Origin: Bacillota bacterium
GTDB taxonomy: Bacteria; Bacillota; Clostridia; Lachnospirales; Anaerotignaceae
NCBI GenBank assembly: GCA_030526765.1
Contig: JAUNCB010000045.1
Coordinates: 1-7,832, forward strand
Reading direction: 5' to 3'
DNA: 7,832 nt
Positions 1 through 4,821 of this stretch are shown in pieces. A program made the translations under genes and the position numbers. Each line of letters starts with the position of its first letter. Position 1 is the first letter of the stretch. The notes beneath the pieces are model-generated. The model saw only the letters and a list, made by a program, of their open reading frames with translations. It was not told the origin of the DNA and ran no database searches.

Positions 1-41
1 TAATGGCAGAAACTATCGTTCCTGCAAGGAAATATAAATAA
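1..41 (+). CDS. Possible 3' end of an upstream gene (partial)
   Basis: Two plus-strand frames stay open from near the window edge and stop just before a terminator hairpin. One reads MAETIVPARKYK and stops with TAA at 39-41. The other reads NGRNYRSCKEI and stops with TAA at 35-37. A stop codon a few bases ahead of an intrinsic terminator is the usual layout of a gene end, so one of these frames is probably the tail of a gene lying to the left. The residues are too few to choose the frame or name a product. Confidence 0.35.
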   Translation, partial: MAETIVPARKYK

Positions 42-43
42 TC

Positions 44-77
44 AGGCTTTCTCATTTTGGGAAAGCCTTTTCTTTTT
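44..77 (+). terminator. Intrinsic terminator of the upstream gene
   Basis: The arms AGGCTTTC (44-51) and GAAAGCCT (61-68) form an 8-bp stem with a 9-nt loop. A T-rich tract, TTTCTTTTTCTT, follows at 69-80. The hairpin sits 3-7 bases after the likely end of the upstream gene and separates it from the promoter at 91-96. Confidence 0.8.
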
Positions 78-96
78 CTTATGCTTGCCTTATAAT
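68..96 (+). promoter_or_regulatory. Sigma-A-type promoter of the aldo/keto reductase gene
   Basis: A perfect TATAAT lies at 91-96. At a 17-bp distance upstream is TTTTCT (68-73), a poor -35 match that coincides with the T-tract of the preceding terminator. The expected transcription start near 103 gives a leader of about 34 nt before the TTG start at 137. The -10 element is convincing; the weak -35 suggests modest strength or help from an activator, which is inference. Confidence 0.65.
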
Positions 97-121
97 CAAA
101 TGGAATCAAACTTCTTACATT

Positions 122-130
122 AAGGAGGAA
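122..130 (+). promoter_or_regulatory. Ribosome binding site that fixes the TTG start
   Basis: AAGGAGGAA lies six bases before the TTG at 137. It is a near-perfect anti-16S match. The nearest in-frame ATG (codon 5, at 149) would be too far from it, so TTG is the better start. Confidence 0.85.
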
Positions 131-136
131 CTAATT

Positions 137-1093
137 TTGAAAAAAGTAATGTTAGGCAATACAGGCATCGAAGTGAGCATCGTCGGCTTCGGTGTGCTGC
201 CCATCGGCCCCAGCCAGCTGGCTCTGCCTGTGGAAAAAGGTGCCGAAATCATAAAATACGCCTTCAGCCATGGCATCAATTTCATCGATACCGCCCAGTA
301 TTATCGGGCATACCCCTATATCAGCGAAGCATTGAAGGAGGGCGGCTTTGAGGATATCGTTATCTGCTCCAAATCCCTCGCTGCCGATTATGAAGGCATG
401 ACGGAAGCCATTTTGGAAGCACAAAAGGAACTGAACCGTGATGTCATCGATATTTTCCTGATGCACGAAGTCCGCTCGGGACAATTAGAGGAACGGGCAC
501 AGGCATGGGAAGCCCTGAAGGATGCCAAGGCAAAGGGTCTGGTTCGTGCCATCGGCCTTTCCACCCATCATGTAGATATCTGCATGGCTGCCGCTTCCAT
601 CCCCGAACTGGATGTAGTCTTCCCCCTCATCAATTATGCCGGCCTCGGCATCCGCAAAGGCGATCGGTTTGCCTCCAGAGAAGAAATGATGGAATCCATC
701 CGTGCCTGCAAAGAGGCGGGCAAGGGCGTCTTCTCCATGAAAGCCTTTGGCGGCGGCGGACTGACGGGCAGCTATCAGGAGGCACTGAACTATATCTTCT
801 CTCAGCAGGAGATCGATTCCGTTATGATCGGCTTCGGCAAAACCACAGAGGTGGATGACCTCCTCCATTATCTTGACGGCTCCATGCCCAAGGACTATAA
901 CCCCGATGTATCCAAGAAAAAAGTCCATATCAACCATGAGGACTGCGAGGGCTGCGGCGCCTGCAAAAATGCCTGCCCCGCCGGTGCGATCTACTGGGGG
1001 GAAAACGGACTGGCAGAGGTGGATCACGAAAAATGCCTGACCTGCGGCTATTGCAGCCCCGTCTGCCCTGTGCGTGCGGTGATCATGTACTGA
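137..1093 (+). CDS. Aldo/keto reductase with C-terminal 2x[4Fe-4S] ferredoxin domain
   Basis: This is a 318-residue cytoplasmic oxidoreductase. Residues 1-250 form an aldo/keto reductase TIM barrel. The family's catalytic tetrad is visible as Asp51 (FIDTAQ), Tyr56, Lys79 (CSKS) and His110 (LMH). Residues 263-318 form a bacterial ferredoxin-type domain with two cysteine motifs: Cys270, 273, 276, 280 followed by Pro, and Cys300, 303, 306, 310 followed by Pro. Together these would hold two [4Fe-4S] clusters. Fusions of this kind are common in anaerobes and are annotated as predicted aldo/keto reductases of ferredoxin type. The clusters suggest electron delivery from ferredoxin rather than from NADPH alone, but the substrate is unknown. 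The TTG start has a strong ribosome binding site. The gene appears monocistronic, with its own promoter and a shared bidirectional terminator downstream. Family assignment is firm; physiological role is open. Confidence 0.95.
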   Translation: MKKVMLGNTGIEVSIVGFGVLPIGPSQLALPVEKGAEIIKYAFSHGINFIDTAQYYRAYPYISEALKEGGFEDIVICSKSLAADYEGMTEAILEAQKELNRDVIDIFLMHEVRSGQLEERAQAWEALKDAKAKGLVRAIGLSTHHVDICMAAASIPELDVVFPLINYAGLGIRKGDRFASREEMMESIRACKEAGKGVFSMKAFGGGGLTGSYQEALNYIFSQQEIDSVMIGFGKTTEVDDLLHYLDGSMPKDYNPDVSKKKVHINHEDCEGCGACKNACPAGAIYWGENGLAEVDHEKCLTCGYCSPVCPVRAVIMY

Positions 1094-1100
1094 TACAGAA

Positions 1101-1157
1101 CAACAAAGTCATAACGCTTCCGCAGATTTATCTGCAGGGAACTTTATGACCTTGTTG
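1101..1157. repeat. Nested inverted repeat after the aldo/keto reductase gene
   Basis: The outer arms CAACAAAGTCATAA (1101-1114) and TTATGACCTTGTTG (1144-1157) pair at 13 of 14 positions. Inside them a second stem, GCAGA/TCTGC (1122-1126 and 1131-1135), closes a TTTA loop. No T-tract follows, so this is not a standard terminator. It begins eight bases after the stop codon. It may be an mRNA 3'-end stabilising structure or part of a dispersed intergenic repeat. Confidence 0.6.
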
Positions 1158-1162
1158 CACGC

Positions 1163-1207
1163 CCCAATATGAGCAAAGAAGCCGATCGGCGATTTACGAA
1201 TATTGGG
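1163..1207. repeat. Inverted repeat enclosing a GCCGATCGGC palindrome
   Basis: The arms CCCAATAT (1163-1170) and ATATTGGG (1200-1207) are perfect 8-bp complements. The 29-nt interior contains the perfect 10-bp palindrome GCCGATCGGC at 1181-1190. It lies in tandem between two other inverted repeats in this gap. No coding potential was seen, and no function can be assigned. Confidence 0.55.
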
Positions 1208-1208
1208 A

Positions 1209-1238
1209 CAGATTGTGGGAGCGAAGCGAAACAATCTG
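1209..1238. repeat. Hairpin with a GCGAAGC mini-hairpin in its loop
   Basis: CAGATTGT (1209-1216) pairs perfectly with ACAATCTG (1231-1238). The 14-nt loop contains GCGAAGC (1221-1227), a heptamer known from biophysical work to fold as an unusually stable single-stranded DNA mini-hairpin. The arrangement resembles small palindromic intergenic repeats that are dispersed in bacterial chromosomes, but only one copy is present here. Confidence 0.6.
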
Positions 1239-1255
1239 ATATCAGCTTCCAAACC

Positions 1256-1293
1256 AAAAATGCTATCTCAAAAGAGATAGCATTTTCCTTTTT
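1256..1293. terminator. Bidirectional terminator between convergent genes
   Basis: ATGCTATCTC (1260-1269) and GAGATAGCAT (1274-1283) form a perfect 10-bp stem with an AAAA loop. A T-rich run follows on the plus strand (1283-1293), and the A-run at 1256-1260 supplies Ts for minus-strand transcripts. It lies directly beside the SDR stop codon (1292-1294) and so ends the Nudix-SDR transcript. It can also stop read-through from the aldo/keto reductase gene. Confidence 0.85.
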
Positions 1294-1996
1294 AAATCTC
1301 CAGTTTCCAGCCGCAGTCATTGTGGTAGATCATCTGCTTGGTCATACCGCCGTCAATACAGATATTCTCCCCTGTGATGAATCCTGCCTTTTCCGAGCAG
1401 AGAAACAGTACCATATTGGCAATATCCATCGGGTTTCCTACCCGTCCCACAGGATGCTGTGCCGCATCTGCGCCGTCATATTCCGCATAATCCGTATCGA
1501 TCCAGCCGGGAGAAATGGAGTTCACCCGCACCCTTCCCGCAAGGCTCACCGCCAGCCCATGGGTCAGTGCCGCAATGCCGCCCTTGGCTGCTGTATAGCT
1601 TTCCGTATAGGGCTGGCTCATACGATCTCTGCTGGAGGACATATTGATGATGCTTGCCCCTTCGGAAAAATAAGGCAGAAACAGCTTTGTCAGATAAAAA
1701 GGCGCCGTTACGCCAACCTTCAGCGCATAATTGAATTCCTCATAGGAACAGCTGTCGATACCCTTCATAAAGGGCAGGGCATTATTGATCAGAATATCCA
1801 CCCTGCCGTATTCGCCAATGACCTGATCCGCAAAGCGCTCCAGTGTTTCCTCACTGGCAATATCCCCCACAAAATACGGGTTTTCCAGAATATCGATGAT
1901 GCAGACTCTGGCACCTGCCTTTTCAAATTCCTCACAGATGCATCTGCCGATGCCCTTTACCCCGCCTGTTACCACGACCACTTTATTTTGAAACAT
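1292..1996 (-). CDS. Short-chain dehydrogenase/reductase (SDR family)
   Basis: This is a 234-residue NAD(P)-dependent oxidoreductase of classical SDR length and fold. The nucleotide-binding TGGVKGIG lies at residues 10-17 and the structural NNA at 71-73. The active site has Tyr134 and Lys138 (YTAAK), with a serine at about 121 in the MSSSR stretch. The SPGW segment at 162-165 and the IDGG at 214-217 are typical of the C-terminal half. Asp35, after the second beta strand, suggests preference for NAD(H), which is inference. The helix that normally carries the fourth catalytic residue, an asparagine, reads VGVTAPF with Gly95 in its place. The gene follows the Nudix gene by 9 bp, and its ribosome binding site (GGGGAG) abuts and partly shares the Nudix stop codon, so the two are probably translationally coupled. 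The substrate cannot be predicted. Confidence 0.92.
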   Translation of the reverse strand: MFQNKVVVVTGGVKGIGRCICEEFEKAGARVCIIDILENPYFVGDIASEETLERFADQVIGEYGRVDILINNALPFMKGIDSCSYEEFNYALKVGVTAPFYLTKLFLPYFSEGASIINMSSSRDRMSQPYTESYTAAKGGIAALTHGLAVSLAGRVRVNSISPGWIDTDYAEYDGADAAQHPVGRVGNPMDIANMVLFLCSEKAGFITGENICIDGGMTKQMIYHNDCGWKLEI

Positions 1997-2005
1997 AGGC
2001 TCCCC

Positions 2006-2386
2006 TCATTTCTGCTTCAGTCTTTTCAGAATATCCGTATCCGCAGGGCAGAAGGCAAGCTGATCGATCTCCTCTACAGTGATCCAGCGGATATCATTAT
2101 GCTCCAGTTTTTTGGGCTCTCCCGATGCAATGCTTGCATGGAACAAAGTCAGATGCACCGTCAGATCGGGGTATTCATGGGTCACCTCCATAAAAATATC
2201 CCCCACTGTAATGGTCACATCCAGCTCCTCCCGACATTCCCGAATCAGGGCCTCCGCCTTTGTTTCTCCTTCTTCCACCTTGCCGCCTACAAATTCCCAC
2301 AAAAGCCCTCTTGCTTTATGGGCAGGGCGCTGGCAGGCAAGAAAACGCTCGCCCTCCCAAATCAATGCCGCTACTACTTCCGTCAT
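2006..2386 (-). CDS. Nudix hydrolase, MutT-like
   Basis: This is a 126-residue protein, the usual size of a single-domain Nudix pyrophosphohydrolase. Such enzymes cleave nucleoside diphosphates linked to another moiety. The Nudix box runs from Gly35 to Val57 and fits GX5EX7REUXEEXGU, with Glu41, Arg49, Glu50, Glu53 and Glu54 all present. Only the weakly conserved glycine of the last triplet is Asp56. The segment LLWEFVGGK just before the box resembles the WEFPGGK of MutT-type 8-oxo-dGTP diphosphatases, and a CxR pair (Cys18-Gln-Arg20) lies near the N terminus. A MutT-like sanitising role is therefore plausible but unproven. It is the first gene of a two-gene operon with the SDR and has its own promoter at 2419-2446. 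The ATG is preceded by a GGTGG ribosome binding site. Confidence 0.92.
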   Translation of the reverse strand: MTEVVAALIWEGERFLACQRPAHKARGLLWEFVGGKVEEGETKAEALIRECREELDVTITVGDIFMEVTHEYPDLTVHLTLFHASIASGEPKKLEHNDIRWITVEEIDQLAFCPADTDILKRLKQK

Positions 2387-2418
2387 ACTTCCACCGGCTT
2401 TCCTCTTTTTTACCTTTC

Positions 2419-2446
2419 ATTATAATAAAAAGGCGTTGAAAATCAA
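2419..2446 (-). promoter_or_regulatory. Promoter of the Nudix-SDR operon
   Basis: On the minus strand the -35 element TTGATT (2446-2441) and the -10 element TATAAT (2424-2419) are separated by 16 bp. The expected start near 2412 leaves a leader of about 25 nt before the Nudix ATG at 2386. The -35 element lies inside the stem-loop of the terminator that ends the HAD gene. Confidence 0.7.
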
Positions 2447-2450
2447 CGCC
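2426..2450 (-). terminator. Intrinsic terminator of the HAD phosphatase gene
   Basis: GGCGTTGA (2450-2443 on the minus strand) pairs with TCAACGCC (2439-2432), giving an 8-bp stem. It is followed by TTTTT and an AT-rich stretch. It lies about 64 bp after the HAD stop codon; the intervening bases at 2451-2513 show nothing further. Confidence 0.85.
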
Positions 2451-2513
2451 CTGTCCTCATTTCCAAAGATATTTGTCTGTTTTCGGTTCTTTTTTCCCTG
2501 TCAGAAAGCAGAA

Positions 2514-3164
2514 TCAGAACAGCTCCGCCACATCCTCTGCCGTAGCAGCAATATAGTCTGCATGGTATTCCTCAAACTCCGCTCTGTCACCGTAGCCGAA
2601 CTCCACAGCGATACAGGGGATCCCTAACGCATGGGCACCTTCAATATCAAACTTTCTGTCGCCCACCATGATCACATCGGCTTTCTCTGCCTGCATGGTT
2701 TCCAGCACATAATCAATGACCTTCGCCTTGGTATCTCTGCCCAGCTCTCTGGCATCACCGCCGATCACCTCAAAATATTTTGCAATATCAAAATGGTTTA
2801 AGATCGTCACCGCCAGAGATTCCTTTTTGGAGGTTGCCACCGCCATGCGTTTCCCCTTCTGCTGCAGGTTTTCCAGCATCTCCACGATACCGGGATACAC
2901 CTTGTTTTCAAACAGACCGATGGTCGTATAGTATTCTCTGTAGGTGGTCAGTGCCTTTTCCGCTGTTTCCGCATCCATGCCGAAATCCTCTTTAAAGGTA
3001 CGCATTAGCGGAGGCCCTACGATAAAATGCAGATCCTTTGTTTCCCACACGGGAAGCCCCATTTTTTCCTGCATATATTGACAGGCACGGATAACCCCCT
3101 CCGCAGAGTCGGTCAATGTGCCATCCAGATCAAATAAGATGATATTCTGTTTCAGTTTTTCCAT
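2514..3164 (-). CDS. HAD-superfamily hydrolase, phosphoglycolate phosphatase-like
   Basis: This is a 216-residue cytoplasmic phosphatase of the haloacid dehalogenase superfamily. Motif I is FDLDGTLTD, with the nucleophile Asp12 and acid/base Asp14. Motif II is the ATS at residues 110-112, motif III is Lys146, and motif IV is GDRKFD (168-173) with Asp169 and Asp173. The helical cap between residues 20 and 90 carries VGPPL at 49-53, typical of the Gph/PpaX-type subgroup. Likely substrates are small phosphate esters such as phosphoglycolate, or nucleotides, but this family is promiscuous and specificity cannot be read from sequence. The ATG at 3164 is preceded by AAGGAGAA at good distance. The gene has its own sigma-A promoter and terminator, though read-through from the spoIIP operon upstream is possible because no terminator lies between. 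Confidence 0.93.
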   Translation of the reverse strand: MEKLKQNIILFDLDGTLTDSAEGVIRACQYMQEKMGLPVWETKDLHFIVGPPLMRTFKEDFGMDAETAEKALTTYREYYTTIGLFENKVYPGIVEMLENLQQKGKRMAVATSKKESLAVTILNHFDIAKYFEVIGGDARELGRDTKAKVIDYVLETMQAEKADVIMVGDRKFDIEGAHALGIPCIAVEFGYGDRAEFEEYHADYIAATAEDVAELF

Positions 3165-3205
3165 GGCGATTCTCCTTATGATACAATCCGTTAGCTTTTT
3201 CTTTC

Positions 3206-3234
3206 ATTCTAACGCAAATCGCCAGGAACTGCAA
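3206..3234 (-). promoter_or_regulatory. Sigma-A-type promoter of the HAD gene
   Basis: On the minus strand TTGCAG (3234-3229) and TAGAAT (3211-3206) are separated by exactly 17 bp. The -35 element starts two bases after the stop codon of the preceding membrane-protein gene. The predicted start near 3199 gives a leader of about 35 nt. A 6-bp inverted repeat, CGTTAG/CTAACG (3189-3194 and 3209-3214), overlaps the -10 element. Confidence 0.7.
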
Positions 3235-3236
3235 TC

Positions 3237-3647
3237 CTATCTTTCCACCTCTCCCTGTGCCAGAAAAACAGATATCGTCTCAAAAAACAGGCCCAGCCCT
3301 GCCCACAGGGGCGCATAATCCAGACGGATCAACCCGCCCACAGAAAGGAAGCCACCACCGTAATCCCACGGACAGGCTCCTGTCAGCAGCCGCAGCAGCC
3401 AGCCAGAGCAATATTCCACCGTAAAAATGGCAAGGATATAGACTCCCATCCGCTGCCAGCAGGGACAAAACCGCCGTAACAGCAGAAAAAGCGGAGAAAC
3501 CAGCCCTGCCAGCCCGTAAATGGGAAACATCCATAAATAGGTTTTTGCCACAAGGGTTTCATCCCCTGCCAGCAGGGAGCAGATCCCTGTATACAGGATC
3601 TCCGCGCACCAGCCCATCACACCAAAGATCAAAAAATTTTTCTTCAT
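3237..3647 (-). CDS. CmpB-family membrane protein (putative ABC transporter type IV)
   Basis: From the ATG at 3647 this is a 136-residue integral membrane protein with about four hydrophobic segments, near residues 4-24, 39-57, 66-86 and 112-130. Recognisable family signatures are GW..E at 12-16, FPIYG at 41-45, EY..GW at 78-83 and PWDY at 93-96. These match the Pfam family named ABC_trans_CmpB, common in Firmicutes; its biochemical function is not established despite the name. The frame stays open upstream to a TTG at 3701, inside spoIIP, which would add 18 polar residues. I prefer ATG 3647 because the protein then begins directly at the first membrane segment, as relatives do, although its ribosome binding site (AAGGG, nearly touching the ATG) is poor. 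The gene follows spoIIP by 28 bp in one transcript. Confidence 0.8.
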   Translation of the reverse strand: MKKNFLIFGVMGWCAEILYTGICSLLAGDETLVAKTYLWMFPIYGLAGLVSPLFLLLRRFCPCWQRMGVYILAIFTVEYCSGWLLRLLTGACPWDYGGGFLSVGGLIRLDYAPLWAGLGLFFETISVFLAQGEVER

Positions 3648-3675
3648 GCCCTTAATATGGCAGATGCTCCCGTCT

Positions 3676-4719
3676 TTATCCCTCCAGAAGGGTTTTTGCA
3701 AGAATTTCCGCCAGCGGCTGCATGGCTTTCCTTGCCTCTGCCTTTGTATTGGTCTGGGCCCCCACCTCGATCAGCGTTGAGCGGGGCAGCATATGCAGAC
3801 TAAAGCGATAGGCGTTCAGATAGATCTTTCGGGCAAAGGAGGGATACAGGGCATCGGCCGCCGTCTTCATCTGGAGGCTGAAGGCAAGATTCTCCTTCAG
3901 ATAGGGATTCTCCAGCCCTGCGATGGGCTGCGGTGTGCCGTTTTTATTCAGTCTGCAGAGCCCGTTGAAAAACATGACCTGGGCGCACAGCTCCCCATCC
4001 ACCTCCGCCACCAGCCGTGTCCCCTCCGGTACACCGTCCCGATGGAGATCGATACAAACCTCTATGGACGGATATTTTTCCAGCAGTGCCCGAATGGGCG
4101 GCTCCATCCGCTCATAGGCACCTGTGGTCTGTCCCTTCCCGTTCACCATATCATACTGCCCGTCGTCATGGAGGACAGCAATGCCGTACTCCTCCTCCAG
4201 GATCCGCTTCAGCTCCTCCCCCACACCCCAGATGCCTTCGGATAGCCCCTTGGACATATCACTGTCGGCATAGCCCTCATGGGCATGGGTATGAAAGATC
4301 AATATCTTCGGTTCCGTCTGAGAAGGAGGAATGGTCAGATCCAGCCCCAGTGCTTCAGGCACATCCACATCCTCCGACAAAAGCGCCGTGCGGCTGTCCA
4401 CAATATAATAATTGCGCCGCAGGTAGTCCGCCTCCTGCATCCGCCCCAGTTCCTCCTCCGTTACCCATAAGGGTCTGCCGCCGGCGGAGATCGCCTGCTT
4501 CTGAGTAAACTCCACTCCGTCAGAGTCGATCAGAGGCTTTGTCTCCTCCTCTGTCGGAATCGGGAAAAATGCAACTGCGGCAGCTTGTCCCGGCAGCATC
4601 TCCCCAACGGCAAAAATACCGCCGCCCATACGAAAAAACAGGGGCAATGCCAGCAGGAAAACCCCTAAAGCGACCATATTCAGCCAGATCCCTCTCCATG
4701 CCCTGTCCTTCCTACCCAT
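3676..4719 (-). CDS. spoIIP: Stage II sporulation protein P (engulfment peptidoglycan hydrolase)
   Basis: This is a 347-residue membrane-anchored cell-wall hydrolase. SpoIIP acts with SpoIID and SpoIIM in the engulfment machine, cutting stem peptides and cross-links so that the mother-cell membrane can move around the forespore. The sequence has a short basic N terminus, one membrane anchor at about residues 12-30, a variable spacer, and the amidase domain at about 137-345. Diagnostic motifs are IFHTHAHEGY (141-150), the YD and AYER segments (189-204), IDLHRDG (223-229) and LIEVGAQTNT (316-325). These carry the histidine and glutamate residues expected for zinc binding and catalysis. The first motif has His147 where relatives usually have Ser (HTHTSESY-like). 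The gpr protease gene, often adjacent to spoIIP in Bacillus, is not adjacent here. The start is fixed by tandem AGGAGG/AAGGAGG sites. Confidence 0.94.
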   Translation of the reverse strand: MGRKDRAWRGIWLNMVALGVFLLALPLFFRMGGGIFAVGEMLPGQAAAVAFFPIPTEEETKPLIDSDGVEFTQKQAISAGGRPLWVTEEELGRMQEADYLRRNYYIVDSRTALLSEDVDVPEALGLDLTIPPSQTEPKILIFHTHAHEGYADSDMSKGLSEGIWGVGEELKRILEEEYGIAVLHDDGQYDMVNGKGQTTGAYERMEPPIRALLEKYPSIEVCIDLHRDGVPEGTRLVAEVDGELCAQVMFFNGLCRLNKNGTPQPIAGLENPYLKENLAFSLQMKTAADALYPSFARKIYLNAYRFSLHMLPRSTLIEVGAQTNTKAEARKAMQPLAEILAKTLLEG

Positions 4720-4727
4720 CGGCGCCC

Positions 4728-4740
4728 CCTCCTTCCTCCT
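4728..4740 (-). promoter_or_regulatory. Tandem ribosome binding sites of spoIIP
   Basis: Read on the minus strand, AGGAGG (4740-4735) is followed directly by AAGGAGG (4734-4728). The second copy is eight bases from the ATG at 4719 and is the likely functional one. If the -10 element at 4749-4744 is used, the leader is only about 18 nt and the first copy falls at its very 5' end. Confidence 0.6.
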
Positions 4741-4743
4741 TTC

Positions 4744-4772
4744 ATTCTATGAGGAAGGCATCCTTAGCAGAA
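4744..4772 (-). promoter_or_regulatory. Candidate spoIIP promoter
   Basis: On the minus strand TAGAAT (4749-4744) has the weak -35 candidate TTCTGC (4772-4767) 17 bp upstream. The overlapping CATAGAAT (4751-4744) also matches 7 of 8 positions of the Bacillus sigma-E -10 consensus CATACAAT. This fits the known sigma-E control of spoIIP there. No good sigma-E -35 was found, so the choice of sigma factor is inference. Confidence 0.45.
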
Positions 4773-4774
4773 CG

Positions 4775-4804
4775 AAAAAAGGGCATTGGATCTCTCCAAT
4801 GCCC
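4775..4804 (-). terminator. Intrinsic terminator of the VWA-MoxR operon
   Basis: GGGCATTGGA and TCCAATGCCC (4795-4804 and 4781-4790) form a perfect 10-bp stem with a four-base loop. On the minus strand it is followed by TTTTTT (4780-4775). It lies 17 bp after the MoxR stop codon and separates this operon from spoIIP. Confidence 0.93.
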
Positions 4805-4821
4805 TGTCTGTTTCCTTTTCC

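Noticed and set aside
1094..1291. Small RNA or tRNA gene in the convergent gap
   Set aside because: There is no cloverleaf or conserved T-arm, and no promoter could be identified. The hairpins are noted as repeats instead.
2216..2284. Defective Nudix box because Asp56 replaces the final Gly
   Set aside because: All catalytic Glu and Arg residues are present, and this glycine varies in many active MutT-like proteins.
1169..2425. Long plus-strand open frame of about 418 codons
   Set aside because: It runs antisense across the SDR and Nudix genes, which have clear family motifs. It lacks a ribosome binding site, crosses a terminator, and its translation has no recognisable domain.
3648..3701. 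TTG start for the CmpB-family protein inside spoIIP
   Set aside because: It adds 18 polar residues not expected for the family and overlaps spoIIP by 26 bp. It remains possible because ATG 3647 also has a weak ribosome binding site.
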